A stretch of 64,000 nt of DNA from Bifidobacterium mellis (GTDB lineage Bacteria; Actinomycetota; Actinomycetes; Actinomycetales; Bifidobacteriaceae): NCBI RefSeq assembly GCF_000967265.1, contig NZ_KQ033885.1, positions 1,779,538 to 1,843,537 of the forward strand. Direction: 5' to 3'. The position numbers and the translations under genes are program-made. Below are positions 19,381-30,448 of the stretch, one piece after another (position 1 is the first letter of the stretch; every line of letters begins with the position of its first letter). A model generated the notes under the pieces. It ran no database searches, was not told the origin of the DNA, and saw only the letters and a program-made list of their open reading frames with translations.

Positions 19381-21090
19381 CTAGGCTTCGCCGTTGCGTC
19401 GCCGACGCTTGAGGGCCCGGTGCTTGATCAGGATGTCCAGGACTATCCAGACCGAAAGAATGAAGGCCACCACGTATCCCAGCATGCTGACCACCGGGAT
19501 GCCGAAGACCACCGGCTTGATGCGGGCGAAGTAGACGATTGAGGAGCCCACATAGAGGCCGACGACGATCAGGGCCATGGTCAGCCTGTTGACCATGTCG
19601 GACAGCTGCTGCAGGGGTTCCTCGGAGCCTACCAGCTGCACATTGGCGCGCAGCTGGCCACGGGTAAGCATCTTGGCCGCGGTCTGGGACTCAGCCAGGG
19701 CGCCCAAAAGCCCATGCAGGGCCAGGTCGCCCTGGATGCCCAGCTTCCGGGTCTCCTCCTTGAGGATGGATCCCGTGCCCTGGCTATAGGCGACATGATC
19801 GGTGATGATCTGCACGATGTTGGCCTCGGGCAGGAACTCGTCCAAGAGTCCTTCAAGGGTGACCAGGCACCGCGCCACCATGGTGACCGACCCCGGCACC
19901 TTGATGCCATGCCGGGCGGCCAGCTTCATAACGGCATTGACATATTCGGCGATGTCCAGATCAGCCAGATCAAGCTTGCCGAACCGCTGGACGACCGCAT
20001 CCAGATCGGCCAGAAGATAGGGGTAGTCCTCGGCCCTGGCCTCTCCCGTACCGGCGAAGCGGAGCAGCCCCTGGGCCAGGGCCGGTGAATCCTCGCGGCC
20101 CACCGCAAAAATCATGTCCTTCAAAGCCGATTTGGTCACCTTATCCAGACGCCCGACCATGCCAAGGTCTATCAGCACTATGCAGCCATCGCGGATGATG
20201 ATGTTGCCGGGGTGCGGATCGGCGTGGAAGAAGCCCCGGTCCATGATCTGGGTGGCATAGTTGTCGACCAGCTTGGTGCCGATCTCCTTCAGGTCATAGC
20301 CCTGGGTCACCAGCTGGGCGGGCCGTGAGAGGGATATCCCGTCGATGTACTCCATCACCACCACATGCCTGGTGCACAGTTCGGGATAGGGCTTCGGGCA
20401 GTCGATGTAAGCGTATGAGTCGCAGAAATCCTTGAATTCAGCCAGATTGGCGGCCTCCTGCTGGAAGTCGACCTCGGACTGGAAGGTCTCCCAGAGCTCC
20501 TCGACAACCCCGCGGATGTCGATCACCTGGGTGCTGCGGACGAACCGGGAGGCCCACTTGACCATGCTGCGCAGAATGTCGATGTCCTGGGCCATGGTCT
20601 CCTGAATCCCTGGGCGTTGGACCTTGACAGCCACGTCCTCACCGCTGACCAGGCGGGCCCGATGCACCTGCGCCAGGGAAGCCGACCCCAGGGGAACAGG
20701 GTCTATGGAGGAGAAGATCTGGTCGAGCGGACGGCCGTACTCGGCGGCCAGGGTGCTGGTCACCACGGAATACGGGATGGGATCCGCGTCGGCGCGCAAC
20801 TTGGAGAGCTCACGGCAAAAGGCCTCCGGCAGGATCTCCGAACGCATGGAAAGAATCTGGCCCACCTTGACGAAAGTGGGCCCGAGCGCTTCGAACAATC
20901 GACGCATGGTGACCGGGGTCAGACCGTGGATGATGTCGAACCGGTTGGCGATGCGGATCATCTCGGCCAGTCGACGGGCCCTGCCACGCCTGTGCCGAAT
21001 CCTTCCTGCCGCCCCCTGCCGCTCTCCCGTGCCGACCCCGAAGAGGCCGATGGTCTGCACCGGGGCATCATGTCCGTTCATGGCATCCAT
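19381..21090 (-). CDS. ABC1/AarF/UbiB-type atypical protein kinase-like protein
   Basis: A 569-residue UbiB-family protein. The N-terminal KxGQ motif (KVGQ, about residue 75-78) is followed by the Ala-rich loop GSASLAQVHRA, the catalytic HADPHPGN and LIDLGMVG in place of a DFG triplet. Two hydrophobic helices form the C-terminus (about 495-560) and anchor it to the membrane. Family members are ATPases linked to isoprenoid-lipid metabolism in bacteria that make quinones. In a quinone-poor organism the role is uncertain. The ATG at 21090 is preferred because AGGTGAG lies eight bases upstream; GTG at 21099 is an alternative. Confidence 0.9.
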   Translation of the reverse strand: MDAMNGHDAPVQTIGLFGVGTGERQGAAGRIRHRRGRARRLAEMIRIANRFDIIHGLTPVTMRRLFEALGPTFVKVGQILSMRSEILPEAFCRELSKLRADADPIPYSVVTSTLAAEYGRPLDQIFSSIDPVPLGSASLAQVHRARLVSGEDVAVKVQRPGIQETMAQDIDILRSMVKWASRFVRSTQVIDIRGVVEELWETFQSEVDFQQEAANLAEFKDFCDSYAYIDCPKPYPELCTRHVVVMEYIDGISLSRPAQLVTQGYDLKEIGTKLVDNYATQIMDRGFFHADPHPGNIIIRDGCIVLIDLGMVGRLDKVTKSALKDMIFAVGREDSPALAQGLLRFAGTGEARAEDYPYLLADLDAVVQRFGKLDLADLDIAEYVNAVMKLAARHGIKVPGSVTMVARCLVTLEGLLDEFLPEANIVQIITDHVAYSQGTGSILKEETRKLGIQGDLALHGLLGALAESQTAAKMLTRGQLRANVQLVGSEEPLQQLSDMVNRLTMALIVVGLYVGSSIVYFARIKPVVFGIPVVSMLGYVVAFILSVWIVLDILIKHRALKRRRRNGEA

Positions 21091-21182
21091 ACTCACCACT
21101 CACCTGCGTCCTTTATCCGCATGGCCGACCAGCGGCAGGCATTCCGGCGCAGACGACCGACGCTGACAGTAATCGACCGCCT

Positions 21183-21551
21183 TCAGCCCTGCTGACCCGC
21201 GATGGGATCATTGGAGGTGATGGGAATGGACCCTGACCGACGATTCGGCATTGGTGCCAGGGGCTCATGGTCTGGACGGCGGGGATCAGGAGCAACATGA
21301 GTCGCAGGCCTGGGCGCGCCAGCAGCCGGGGCCGGAGCAGCTGGTGCAGGCGCGCTGTCAGCAGGAGCAGGAGGGTTCTTCCTGTTCCGCTTGAGCTCAG
21401 TATTGAGAATCTTTCCCTGCTCGACCGTCAGTTCGCCCTTCTTGACCAGGTTGTCAATGACCTCCTGGCCCTTCTCCACGCCTGTGGCCAAGGCTCCGAT
21501 GCCAGCCAGAAGCACCTTGTGCAATCCGTCACCGATATGCAAATCCGACAT
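21183..21551 (-). CDS. Phasin-like small protein
   Basis: A 122-residue protein. Residues 1-55 form an amphipathic helical region (GLHKVLLAGIGALATGVEKG, then DNLVKKGELTVEQGK) resembling the polyhydroxyalkanoate-synthesis-regulator phasin family. The second half is Pro/Ala-rich and probably disordered. The ATG at 21551 has GGGAGG seven bases upstream; an upstream in-frame ATG lacks one. In organisms without PHA, such proteins have unknown roles. It lies upstream of the UbiB-like gene in the same direction. Confidence 0.7.
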   Translation of the reverse strand: MSDLHIGDGLHKVLLAGIGALATGVEKGQEVIDNLVKKGELTVEQGKILNTELKRNRKNPPAPADSAPAPAAPAPAAGAPRPATHVAPDPRRPDHEPLAPMPNRRSGSIPITSNDPIAGQQG

Positions 21552-21770
21552 GATATGCCTCCCAGCATTCATACGCCCTTGAAGTACCGGGCTCTTTTGA
21601 CCGCCAAGAGACGAGCGGCCGTCTCTCTTTACAGTCTAGCCGGTTATCATTGACCGATCCGATTCGACACCATGGCAAGAGGGACCGCAACGCCCTGTCT
21701 CCTTGACACTGCCCCCTGACCGCTGATCAGAATCTGCGCAGGACCCGCAGACGGAACCGCAGGCTCCTCT

Positions 21771-22601
21771 TCATCTGGGCCTGGAGGCTGCGATACGGCT
21801 GGCCTGATCTGCCAGGGAGTCCAGCCGCTCCAGCTCGCTCCGACTCCTCTGATCCATGGCAGTCTTCATCTGGGCGAAGGTGCCCTGGCCGTACCGCCTG
21901 TCGGCTGCACCCTCGATAAGGAAATCCGTGATGGCCGGGTTCTTCGGCAGCAGCGACCCGTGCATATAGGTGCCGATGACCTTCTTCCATCGGGCCCCCT
22001 CGGTGTGGTCCTTGCCGTTGTTGCCGCGGCCATCCTCGGTCACCGTGCCCAGGGGACGGGCCCCCTCCCCCAGGTAGGTCAGGCCCGAATGGTTCTCGTA
22101 GCCGACCACCCTGCCGAAGTCCTCTGCCTGCTCCACCAGGTTGCCAATCATCCGCTCGGGCTTGGCAACGGTATGCACGTCAAGGATGCCGACCCCCTCC
22201 AGGCGCTCATGGTCGGAGGTCTCGAAATAATGGCCGAAGAGCTGATAGAGCCCGCAGATCATCAGCATGGGCACATCCTGGTCGGCCAGATCGCGCAGAA
22301 GCCCACCCCGCTCCCGCAGGTCATCGATGATCCGTTCCTGGCCATGGTCCTGGCCGCCGCCGCCCAGAATCATATCGATCCGCTCCGGCCAGGCATCGCC
22401 GGGATCGTAATAACGGACCATGGGACGGAACCCGTACAGCTCGGCCCTGCGGGTCACGCTGAGTATGTTGCCCGAATCCCCGTAGATGTTCATGTCACGG
22501 TGATAGAGGGAGATGATCCGCAGTGGCGGATGGTCTCCCACGGCCTTGGCCTTATCCCGTGTCTGCGGCATTCCTGCGCTCCTTTTGGTTCGCTCGCTCA
22601 T
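21771..22601 (-). CDS. gatD: Lipid II glutamine amidotransferase subunit GatD
   Basis: The glutaminase subunit that feeds ammonia to MurT to amidate the D-Glu of lipid II. The 276-residue protein has a class-I-like glutaminase core: GGGGQD (about 80-85), the nucleophile Cys116 in MICGLYQLFG, and a C-terminal catalytic-type His in GTYMHGSLLP. Its ATG overlaps the murT stop (22598-22601), so MurT and GatD are made together. A C-terminal helix-rich tail of about 35 residues follows the core. Confidence 0.9.
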   Translation of the reverse strand: MSERTKRSAGMPQTRDKAKAVGDHPPLRIISLYHRDMNIYGDSGNILSVTRRAELYGFRPMVRYYDPGDAWPERIDMILGGGGQDHGQERIIDDLRERGGLLRDLADQDVPMLMICGLYQLFGHYFETSDHERLEGVGILDVHTVAKPERMIGNLVEQAEDFGRVVGYENHSGLTYLGEGARPLGTVTEDGRGNNGKDHTEGARWKKVIGTYMHGSLLPKNPAITDFLIEGAADRRYGQGTFAQMKTAMDQRSRSELERLDSLADQASRIAASRPR

Positions 22602-23989
22602 GCGCCCACCCCGGCATCGTCCACGCTCGTGATCCTGCCGAGGGCTGACCGGAGCCGAAGCATTGAGGTGTAAGTGCAGTAGATTCGCTTGGGTCGGCCT
22701 GGGTGCACCTCAAGGAAGGCTGTCAGCGCCCGATCCAGGTCGGTCTCGATCGCCTCCGTAGGCACCTGGTCATAGGCCAGGCGCAGGGCCATGTCGTAGG
22801 CCCGGGTGCCGGAGACCATGGCCACGCCGGTATCCCTGAGCGAGGTGAAGTCCACATCCCAGAGCCAGCTCATGTCACGCCCGTCCGCATACTCATCGCG
22901 GATGGCGATCATGGTGTCCTGGCCGGCAGGGTTGAAGGAGGACAGGGCCAGTCGAAAGCCCATGGGGTTCTTGACCAGGACCAGCTCAACCGGCGCGCCC
23001 TGGTAGGTGATGACCTCCCCGCGGCCGAAGGCGGGAGTCACCTTGGACAGGGCATCCATGAGCGCTGCATCCTTGGGTTCCCTGTCCTCCAGAACAACCC
23101 TGACCAGTGCCAGGGCAGCGGCCGCATTGTAGAGGTTGTAGACGCCCTCCAGACGCAGATCGGTCTCCAGGAGCCGACCGTCCAGGCGGAAGGCGGCCCT
23201 GTGGTCCATGACCCTTTCCAGGGTAACCTCGGCTGGCAGCCGGTGACCGGGGCGGACCGGACGGGAAGCGCTGGCCGTACCGGCACCATCAGCATCCTGA
23301 TCCGAGGCATGCATGTCGTCATCGGTGGGGAAATAGCTCAGCAGATCGTCTGACAGACCGAAGTAGGCCACGCCGGTCTGGGCCGGCGTCTGGGCGGCCA
23401 ACCTGGCGATGCGCGGATCCTCACGGTTGAGGACCACCGTGCCCGTGGTGGCCTGGGCTACCTGACCCAGCAGCCGGGCAGTAGTATCGATTTCCCCAAA
23501 CCGGTCCAGCTGGTCACGCATGACATTGAGCAGGAGGGCATAGCGGGGCTTGACCTGCCGCACAAAGTGGACCGCATAGGCCTCGTCCAACTCCAGGACG
23601 GCAATATCGGCATGCAGCCGGCCGGAGAGCCCCAGAGTGGAAACCAAGGCCGAGACCACGCCACGGGTGAAGTTGGACCCGGTCGGATTGGTGAAGACCT
23701 TGAGGCCCAGGGATTCCAGCATGGAGGCGACCATTCGGGTGGTGGTCGTCTTGCCGTTGGTCCCCGAGACCAGGACCACACCACGGGGCAGCCCCGACAG
23801 GGTCCTGGCCAGGAAGCCCGGGTCGATCCGCTCCACCACCTTGCCAGGCAGGGCCGAACCGCCGTGATGGGACAGACGCGAAACGAGGCGCACCGCCTTG
23901 CCGACCAGAAGGGCCAGGAGCGAGCGCCAAGACCGACGGGGACGACCAGGCCGATCGGCAGGCTGCGCCTTGGAAGTCTTGGACCGCAT
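22598..23989 (-). CDS. murT: Lipid II isoglutaminyl synthase subunit MurT
   Basis: A Mur-ligase-like ATPase that amidates lipid II with GatD. The 463-residue protein shows the P-loop SGTNGKTTTT (about 75-84), ELDEAYAVHF, the Mur-ligase NLYNAAAALAL, and a C-terminal DUF1727 region with KNPMGF and a WDVDF acid motif. S. aureus MurT carries a four-cysteine zinc ribbon; here the equivalent central region (about 225-265) is Asp/Ala/Ser-rich and has no cysteine. It begins 2 bases after dnaB and overlaps gatD. Confidence 0.9.
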   Translation of the reverse strand: MRSKTSKAQPADRPGRPRRSWRSLLALLVGKAVRLVSRLSHHGGSALPGKVVERIDPGFLARTLSGLPRGVVLVSGTNGKTTTTRMVASMLESLGLKVFTNPTGSNFTRGVVSALVSTLGLSGRLHADIAVLELDEAYAVHFVRQVKPRYALLLNVMRDQLDRFGEIDTTARLLGQVAQATTGTVVLNREDPRIARLAAQTPAQTGVAYFGLSDDLLSYFPTDDDMHASDQDADGAGTASASRPVRPGHRLPAEVTLERVMDHRAAFRLDGRLLETDLRLEGVYNLYNAAAALALVRVVLEDREPKDAALMDALSKVTPAFGRGEVITYQGAPVELVLVKNPMGFRLALSSFNPAGQDTMIAIRDEYADGRDMSWLWDVDFTSLRDTGVAMVSGTRAYDMALRLAYDQVPTEAIETDLDRALTAFLEVHPGRPKRIYCTYTSMLRLRSALGRITSVDDAGVGA

Positions 23990-23991
23990 GA

Positions 23992-25413
23992 TCAGACCCC
24001 TCCCTGCTGGTAGTCCTGGGGCATGTCCTTGAACTTGGACTTCTCGCCCAGGAAGGCCAGCTTGAAGGTGTCGGTGGGGCCGTTGCGGTGCTTGGCCAGA
24101 ATGATGTCGGCCTCGCCCGGGCGGTCCTCCTTGTCGTAGAAGTCCGGTCGGTGGACCAGGAAGACCACGTCGGCGTCCTGCTCGATGGATCCCGACTCGC
24201 GCAGGTCTGAGAGCATGGGCTTTTTGTCATTGCGCATCTCGGGACCGCGGTTGAGCTGGCTCAGCGCCACCACCGGAACCTCCAGCTCCTTGGCCAGCAG
24301 CTTCAGGGCGCGCGAGAAGTCGGAGACCTCCTGCTGGCGGGATTCGACCCGCTTGCCCGAGGTCATCAGCTGCAGGTAGTCGATGACCACCAGTTTCAGG
24401 TCGTTGGTCTGCTTGAGCCGACGGCACTTGGCCCGGATTTCCATTAGGCTCATGTTGGGCGAATCGTCCAGGAAGAGCGGGGCATCCTGGAGCCTGCTCC
24501 AGAAGGTGTTCAGGGTGTTCCAGCGCTCGGGGGTGATGTCGTCTGCCCGGCGCAGGGCCACCAGGGGGATGTCGGTCTCGGCCGAGATGATGCGCTGGGC
24601 CAGCTCGGTCTTGCTCATCTCCAGGGAGAAGACCACCGTGGTCATGTTGTTGTGGAGGGCCGCGGCGCGGGCGAAGTCGATGCCCAGGGTGGACTTGCCC
24701 ATGGCGGGGCGACCTGCCACCACGATCATCTGCCCGGGCTGCAGACCCTGGGTCACGTCGTCGATGCTCTTGAAGCCGGTGGGCACGCCCCGCTCCATGT
24801 CGCCGTTCTGCAGCTTGTCCAGCTGGTCCAGGGTGTCATGGACGACCGGCCCGATGGCCTCGTAATCCTGGCGGACCCTGCCCACGCTCATCTCGTAGAC
24901 CTCGGCCTGGGCCAGGTTGACGATGTCCTCAGCCTGGGAGCCCTCGGCCGAGTAGCCCAGCTGGGCGATCTTGGTGCCGGCCGCAATCACATTGCGCAGG
25001 ATAGCCCGCTGGTGGACGATTTCCGCATAGTAGGTGGCGTTGGCGGCTGTCGGGACCGAGGCCACCAGGGAGTGCAGATAGTCGGTGCCCCCCACCTTCT
25101 CCAGGTCGCCGGACTTGAGCAGCTCGTTGGCCACCAGGACCGCATCCACCGGCTGGGAGGCCGAGAAGAGGGTGACGATGGCCTCGTAGATGGTCTGGTG
25201 CTTGGGCTGGTAGAAGTCGGATATTTCAATCATCTGGCTGACTTCGCCGATGGCATCCTTGCTCATGAGCATGCCGCCCAGCACGGCCATCTCCGCATCG
25301 TCGTCATGCGGGGGCACCCGGTCGAAGAGCATGTCACGGCCGGTCTGGGCACGATCGGTGGGACGCTGTTCGGGATGGGTGTAGTCGGTGTAGTCATCGG
25401 AAGCCATAGCCAC
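23992..25413 (-). CDS. dnaB: Replicative DNA helicase
   Basis: The hexameric 5'-3' helicase at the fork. The 473-residue protein has the N-terminal helical domain (about 28-135), a linker, and the RecA-like ATPase with GRPAMGKST (Walker A, about 235), VFSLEMSK, LVVIDYLQLM (Walker B) and SQLNRGPE. No intein is present. It is first of the dnaB-murT-gatD group. DnaA-box sequences lie upstream in the divergent interval. Confidence 0.96.
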   Translation of the reverse strand: MAMASDDYTDYTHPEQRPTDRAQTGRDMLFDRVPPHDDDAEMAVLGGMLMSKDAIGEVSQMIEISDFYQPKHQTIYEAIVTLFSASQPVDAVLVANELLKSGDLEKVGGTDYLHSLVASVPTAANATYYAEIVHQRAILRNVIAAGTKIAQLGYSAEGSQAEDIVNLAQAEVYEMSVGRVRQDYEAIGPVVHDTLDQLDKLQNGDMERGVPTGFKSIDDVTQGLQPGQMIVVAGRPAMGKSTLGIDFARAAALHNNMTTVVFSLEMSKTELAQRIISAETDIPLVALRRADDITPERWNTLNTFWSRLQDAPLFLDDSPNMSLMEIRAKCRRLKQTNDLKLVVIDYLQLMTSGKRVESRQQEVSDFSRALKLLAKELEVPVVALSQLNRGPEMRNDKKPMLSDLRESGSIEQDADVVFLVHRPDFYDKEDRPGEADIILAKHRNGPTDTFKLAFLGEKSKFKDMPQDYQQGGV

Positions 25414-25538
25414 GATTCTACGAAGAGGACCGTCCCTGACAGCCCTAAGAGGAGGATTTCACCCAAGGCATTCACCAGGGCGCGCCGACGGCACTGGACG
25501 GGCACGGGGCCGCTCCTGCATGTGTACAGAAAAATAAG

Positions 25539-25547
25539 TTATCCACA
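25539..25547 (+). promoter_or_regulatory. Perfect DnaA box upstream of dnaB
   Basis: TTATCCACA lies in the interval between the divergent dnaB and MATE genes, 126 bases from the dnaB start. Confidence 0.4.
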
Positions 25548-25580
25548 TTCAAGGCGTGTCCTAGAGGACATGTGTGCAAC

Positions 25581-25589
25581 TTATCCACC
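25581..25589 (+). promoter_or_regulatory. Near-perfect DnaA box upstream of dnaB
   Basis: TTATCCACC matches eight of nine consensus bases, in the same orientation as the box 42 bases upstream. The pair may allow DnaA control of dnaB. Confidence 0.35.
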
Positions 25590-25739
25590 TCATGGGTACA
25601 ACTCTGTGCAAAACTTGGGGACAGTCTTCCGCATCACCAATCCAGCTTGCGCTCAGGGCTGTTTGGTGATACTGCACCTACCGGCAGGGCGTCCACGGAC
25701 TGGCTTTCAGGGGTTGTGTCTTCAGTCCAGAGCATTAGC

Positions 25740-27140
25740 ATGGCGTCCATGCGCAGCCACAGGGACATCCCCGAAACCAAGACCGGATCAATCACGCCGG
25801 AAGAACGGCGGGCGACCTACCGGACCATTGCTGGACTGGCCATACCCACATTCGGCCAGCTGATCGCATCCCCGCTCTTCGTCATGATCGACACCGCCAT
25901 CGTGGGCCACATCAGCGACTCGGCCCTGGCCGGGCTCTCCATCGGATCCACTGTGGTGCTGACCACCGTGGGCCTGTGCATCTTTCTGGCCTACGGGACC
26001 ACCTCCCAGGTGGCCAGGCTCATGGGCGCCGGCCGCCGCAGGGAGGGGATGCAGGCCGGTGTGGACGGCATGTGGCTGGCCTTCGTCATCGGCCTGGTCG
26101 TCTGCGCCCTGCTCCTGGCTTTGAGCCGGCCCATCTGCAGCCTGATGGGAGCCCGCGGACCGGTCCTGCAGGCGGCGCAGACCTATCTGAATGCCCTGGT
26201 CTTCGGCCTTCCGGCCATGCTCCTGGTCTACGCGGCCAACGGCATCTTCCGTGGATTGCAAAAGGTAAAGATCACCCTGGTAGCCGCCGTGTCGGGCGCC
26301 ATCCTCAACACCGTCCTGGAGGTCCTTCTGGTCTTCGGTCTGCACATGGACATTCTGGGTTCGGGCGTGGCCACCCTGATCGCCGAGTGGGCCATGGGGC
26401 TCTTCCTGACCATTCCCGCCCTGGTTTGGGCCCGTCGGGAAGGCGCCCAGCTACGGCCCCGGCTCTCAGGTATGGCGGCCAGCATGGGCGACGGCTTCCC
26501 GCTCTTCCTGCGAACCCTGGCTCTGCGGGCCTGCCTCTTTATGACCGTGGTGGCTGCGGCACACCTGGGCGAGCAGGTGCTTGCGGCCTACCAAGGAGTC
26601 AACTCGGCCTGGAACTTCGGACTGAACATGCTGGATGCCGTGGGCATCGCCGGCCAGTCACTGGTAGCCACCGAGCTGGGCGCCGGACTGCGGTCACGGG
26701 CACGGGTCATGACCGACCTGTCGGCCAAGGCCGGCATGGCCATGGGAGTGCTGGTCGGACTGGTCATGATCGCCCTGGGCCTCTTCGCCGCCCCACTGTT
26801 CAGCCCCACGCCAGCCATCAGGTCGCTGATCACCATGGGCATGATCGTCCAGGGAGTCTTCATGCCCGTCGCCGGCTGGATGTGGGCCCTGGACGGGATC
26901 CTGATCGGGGCCGGGGACTATCGCTACCTGGCGGCCACCTGCTCTCTGACGGCTGTGATCTACCTGATCGGCCTGCTGGGCATGACGGCCCTGGCCATGA
27001 ACTGGACACCCACCTGGCGGATAGCCATGCTCTGGGCCGTCCTCAATGTCCTCTTCATCGGCGTCAGGGCCATCTGCAACGGCTTGAGAACGCGCACCGA
27101 TGTCTGGATGGGGACAATAAGCCAGGTCAAGGAAGCCTGA
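25740..27140 (+). CDS. MATE family multidrug efflux transporter (DinF-like)
   Basis: A cation-coupled exporter of drugs or metabolites in the cytoplasmic membrane. The 466-residue protein has two six-helix bundles, and the N-terminal MATE signature is recognisable: GLAIPTFGQLIASPLFVMID followed by TAIVGHISDSALAG. The frame stays open upstream through the DnaA boxes, but the ATG at 25740 (or 25749) places a normal short N-terminus before the first helix. Ribosome-binding sequence is weak. It is divergent from dnaB. Confidence 0.88.
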   Translation: MASMRSHRDIPETKTGSITPEERRATYRTIAGLAIPTFGQLIASPLFVMIDTAIVGHISDSALAGLSIGSTVVLTTVGLCIFLAYGTTSQVARLMGAGRRREGMQAGVDGMWLAFVIGLVVCALLLALSRPICSLMGARGPVLQAAQTYLNALVFGLPAMLLVYAANGIFRGLQKVKITLVAAVSGAILNTVLEVLLVFGLHMDILGSGVATLIAEWAMGLFLTIPALVWARREGAQLRPRLSGMAASMGDGFPLFLRTLALRACLFMTVVAAAHLGEQVLAAYQGVNSAWNFGLNMLDAVGIAGQSLVATELGAGLRSRARVMTDLSAKAGMAMGVLVGLVMIALGLFAAPLFSPTPAIRSLITMGMIVQGVFMPVAGWMWALDGILIGAGDYRYLAATCSLTAVIYLIGLLGMTALAMNWTPTWRIAMLWAVLNVLFIGVRAICNGLRTRTDVWMGTISQVKEA

Positions 27141-27154
27141 AAAGACATAGAAAA

Positions 27155-27206
27155 GCAGGACCCCGACCGCTCGACCATGAAATGAGCCACAGCGGCGGGA
27201 TCCTGC
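27155..27206 (-). terminator. Intrinsic terminator after glnB
   Basis: A long stem of about 16 bp pairs GCAGGACCCCG-ACCGCT with AGCGG-CGGGATCCTGC. On the minus strand it is followed by TTTTCTATG. It sits in the convergent interval with the MATE gene and may work in both directions. Confidence 0.75.
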
Positions 27207-27256
27207 GAAACTGGTCAGCAGGAAGACGACCATACAGACAGCAACAGGCGGCTGCC

Positions 27257-28878
<1,622 letters not shown>

Positions 28879-29067
28879 GCCTACACCTCTCTTTTCCCCA
28901 TCCGGGCGGGCAGCCCCGATAACGAGGACTTCCCTCCGGACAGCCTACGTCAGATTCTCTTCCACTTCCCGATTCATCAAACAGGAAGAGGATGACGGTC
29001 AGGTCACCGCCGCATTACCTCCGGGTGACTATTGGATGACCACCTTATGACCAACCGGCCGGCCGGA

Positions 29068-30399
29068 CTACTCGTCTCCCAGGATGCCGTCGACAAAGGA
29101 CTCCGGATCGAAAACGGCCAGATCGTCGGGCCCCTCGCCCAGCCCGACCAGCTTGACGGGCACGCCCAGCTCCCGCTGGACAGATATGACAATGCCGCCC
29201 TTGGCCGAGCCGTCCAGCTTAGTCAGGACAATGCCTGTGACCCCGATGGCCTGGGCGAAGACCTTGGCCTGGATCATCCCGTTCTGCCCGGTGGTGGCAT
29301 CCAGAACCAGCAGAACCTCATCCACGGGCAGGTTCTTCTCGATCACCCGCCGGATCTTGCCCAGCTGATCCATCAGGTTGGCCTTGTTCTGCAGACGTCC
29401 GGCTGTGTCCACAATGAGAACATCTGCCTGATCATTTTTGGCTCGTCCGGCGGCTTCGAAGGCCACGGAGGCAGGGTCAGCACCGTCACGGTCGCTGCGG
29501 ACCACGGGCACACCCACCTTGCCGCCCCAGGTCTCCAGCTGGTCAGCGGCGGCGGCACGGAAGGTATCGGCGGCACCCATGACCACCGATTTGCCATCGG
29601 CCACGAAGAGCCTGGCCAGCTTGCCCGCCGTGGTGGTCTTGCCCGTGCCGTTGACGCCCACCATGATGATGACCGACGGCCTGTTGGCCTGAGGACGGGC
29701 GGCCGCCAGAGTCCGATCCATATCAGGGTCGACCAGATCGATCAGGCGCTGATGAAGGCCACGACGCACTGCTGCAGGATCCTTCTGCCCTGTGATCCGA
29801 GCATCGTCACGCAATTGCTTCACCAGCTGTTCGCTGGCCTCGGCACCCACATCCGCCATGAGCAGGGTGTCTTCCACATCCTCCCAGTCGGACTCGCTCA
29901 GATGATCCTTGGTCAGAATGGCAAAGAGGGCCTTGCCGAAGGGGTTGGGGCTCTTGGCCAGCCTGGCCTTGAGCCTGGTCATACGCGATGCAGAGGCCTC
30001 CGGGTGAGCCAGCTCCTCCTGCGCCGACGATGCCGCTTGCTCGACCGCAGACGACTGACTGGACGCCCTTGAATCGACTGAGCCCGCTGAACCCGCTGAA
30101 CCCGTAGAAGCGTCCGGATTGGGGGATGCGCCCGATGCAGGAGAGGCAGATTGGACACCTTGGTCAGCCGATGAAGCTGCTGGGGAGGCACCAGGTTGGC
30201 CTTCAGCTCGACCCTTTGCTGCGGCCGTCGCCGACTCCGGGGACAGAGAAGAGCGGCCATCATCAGACTCTTGCACCCTGCCTGGGCGCGTGGAATCCCC
30301 CTGGGACCGGCGCTTACGGACCGCCACCAGAATGCCGGCCACTGCCAGCACCAGGACGATCAACACCGCGATAAGAATAAGGAGCTGCTGTGTTGTCAT
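29068..30399 (-). CDS. ftsY: Signal recognition particle receptor FtsY
   Basis: The SRP receptor GTPase for co-translational membrane targeting. An N-terminal membrane helix (TTQQLLILIAVLIVLVLAV) is followed by a Ser/Ala/Asp-rich linker (about 30-145). The NG domain then has GVNGTGKTTTAGKLA, DTAGRLQNKANLMDQL and TKLDGSAKGG. The length is about 443 residues. The ATG at 30399 puts the hydrophobic helix at the N-terminus; a GTG ten codons upstream is also possible. The membrane-anchored form is common in actinobacteria. Confidence 0.94.
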   Translation of the reverse strand: MTTQQLLILIAVLIVLVLAVAGILVAVRKRRSQGDSTRPGRVQESDDGRSSLSPESATAAAKGRAEGQPGASPAASSADQGVQSASPASGASPNPDASTGSAGSAGSVDSRASSQSSAVEQAASSAQEELAHPEASASRMTRLKARLAKSPNPFGKALFAILTKDHLSESDWEDVEDTLLMADVGAEASEQLVKQLRDDARITGQKDPAAVRRGLHQRLIDLVDPDMDRTLAAARPQANRPSVIIMVGVNGTGKTTTAGKLARLFVADGKSVVMGAADTFRAAAADQLETWGGKVGVPVVRSDRDGADPASVAFEAAGRAKNDQADVLIVDTAGRLQNKANLMDQLGKIRRVIEKNLPVDEVLLVLDATTGQNGMIQAKVFAQAIGVTGIVLTKLDGSAKGGIVISVQRELGVPVKLVGLGEGPDDLAVFDPESFVDGILGDE

Positions 30400-30448
30400 A
30401 GATACCAGCCTAAAGGCGAAAAGGGACACGGATGGTCATCATGAGCGG

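Noticed and set aside
25520-25620. A chromosomal origin, suggested by DnaA boxes
   Set aside because: Only two boxes, no AT-rich unwinding element and no dnaA/dnaN nearby.
24652-25863. Long plus-strand ORF opposite dnaB
   Set aside because: Shadow of dnaB with unlikely composition.
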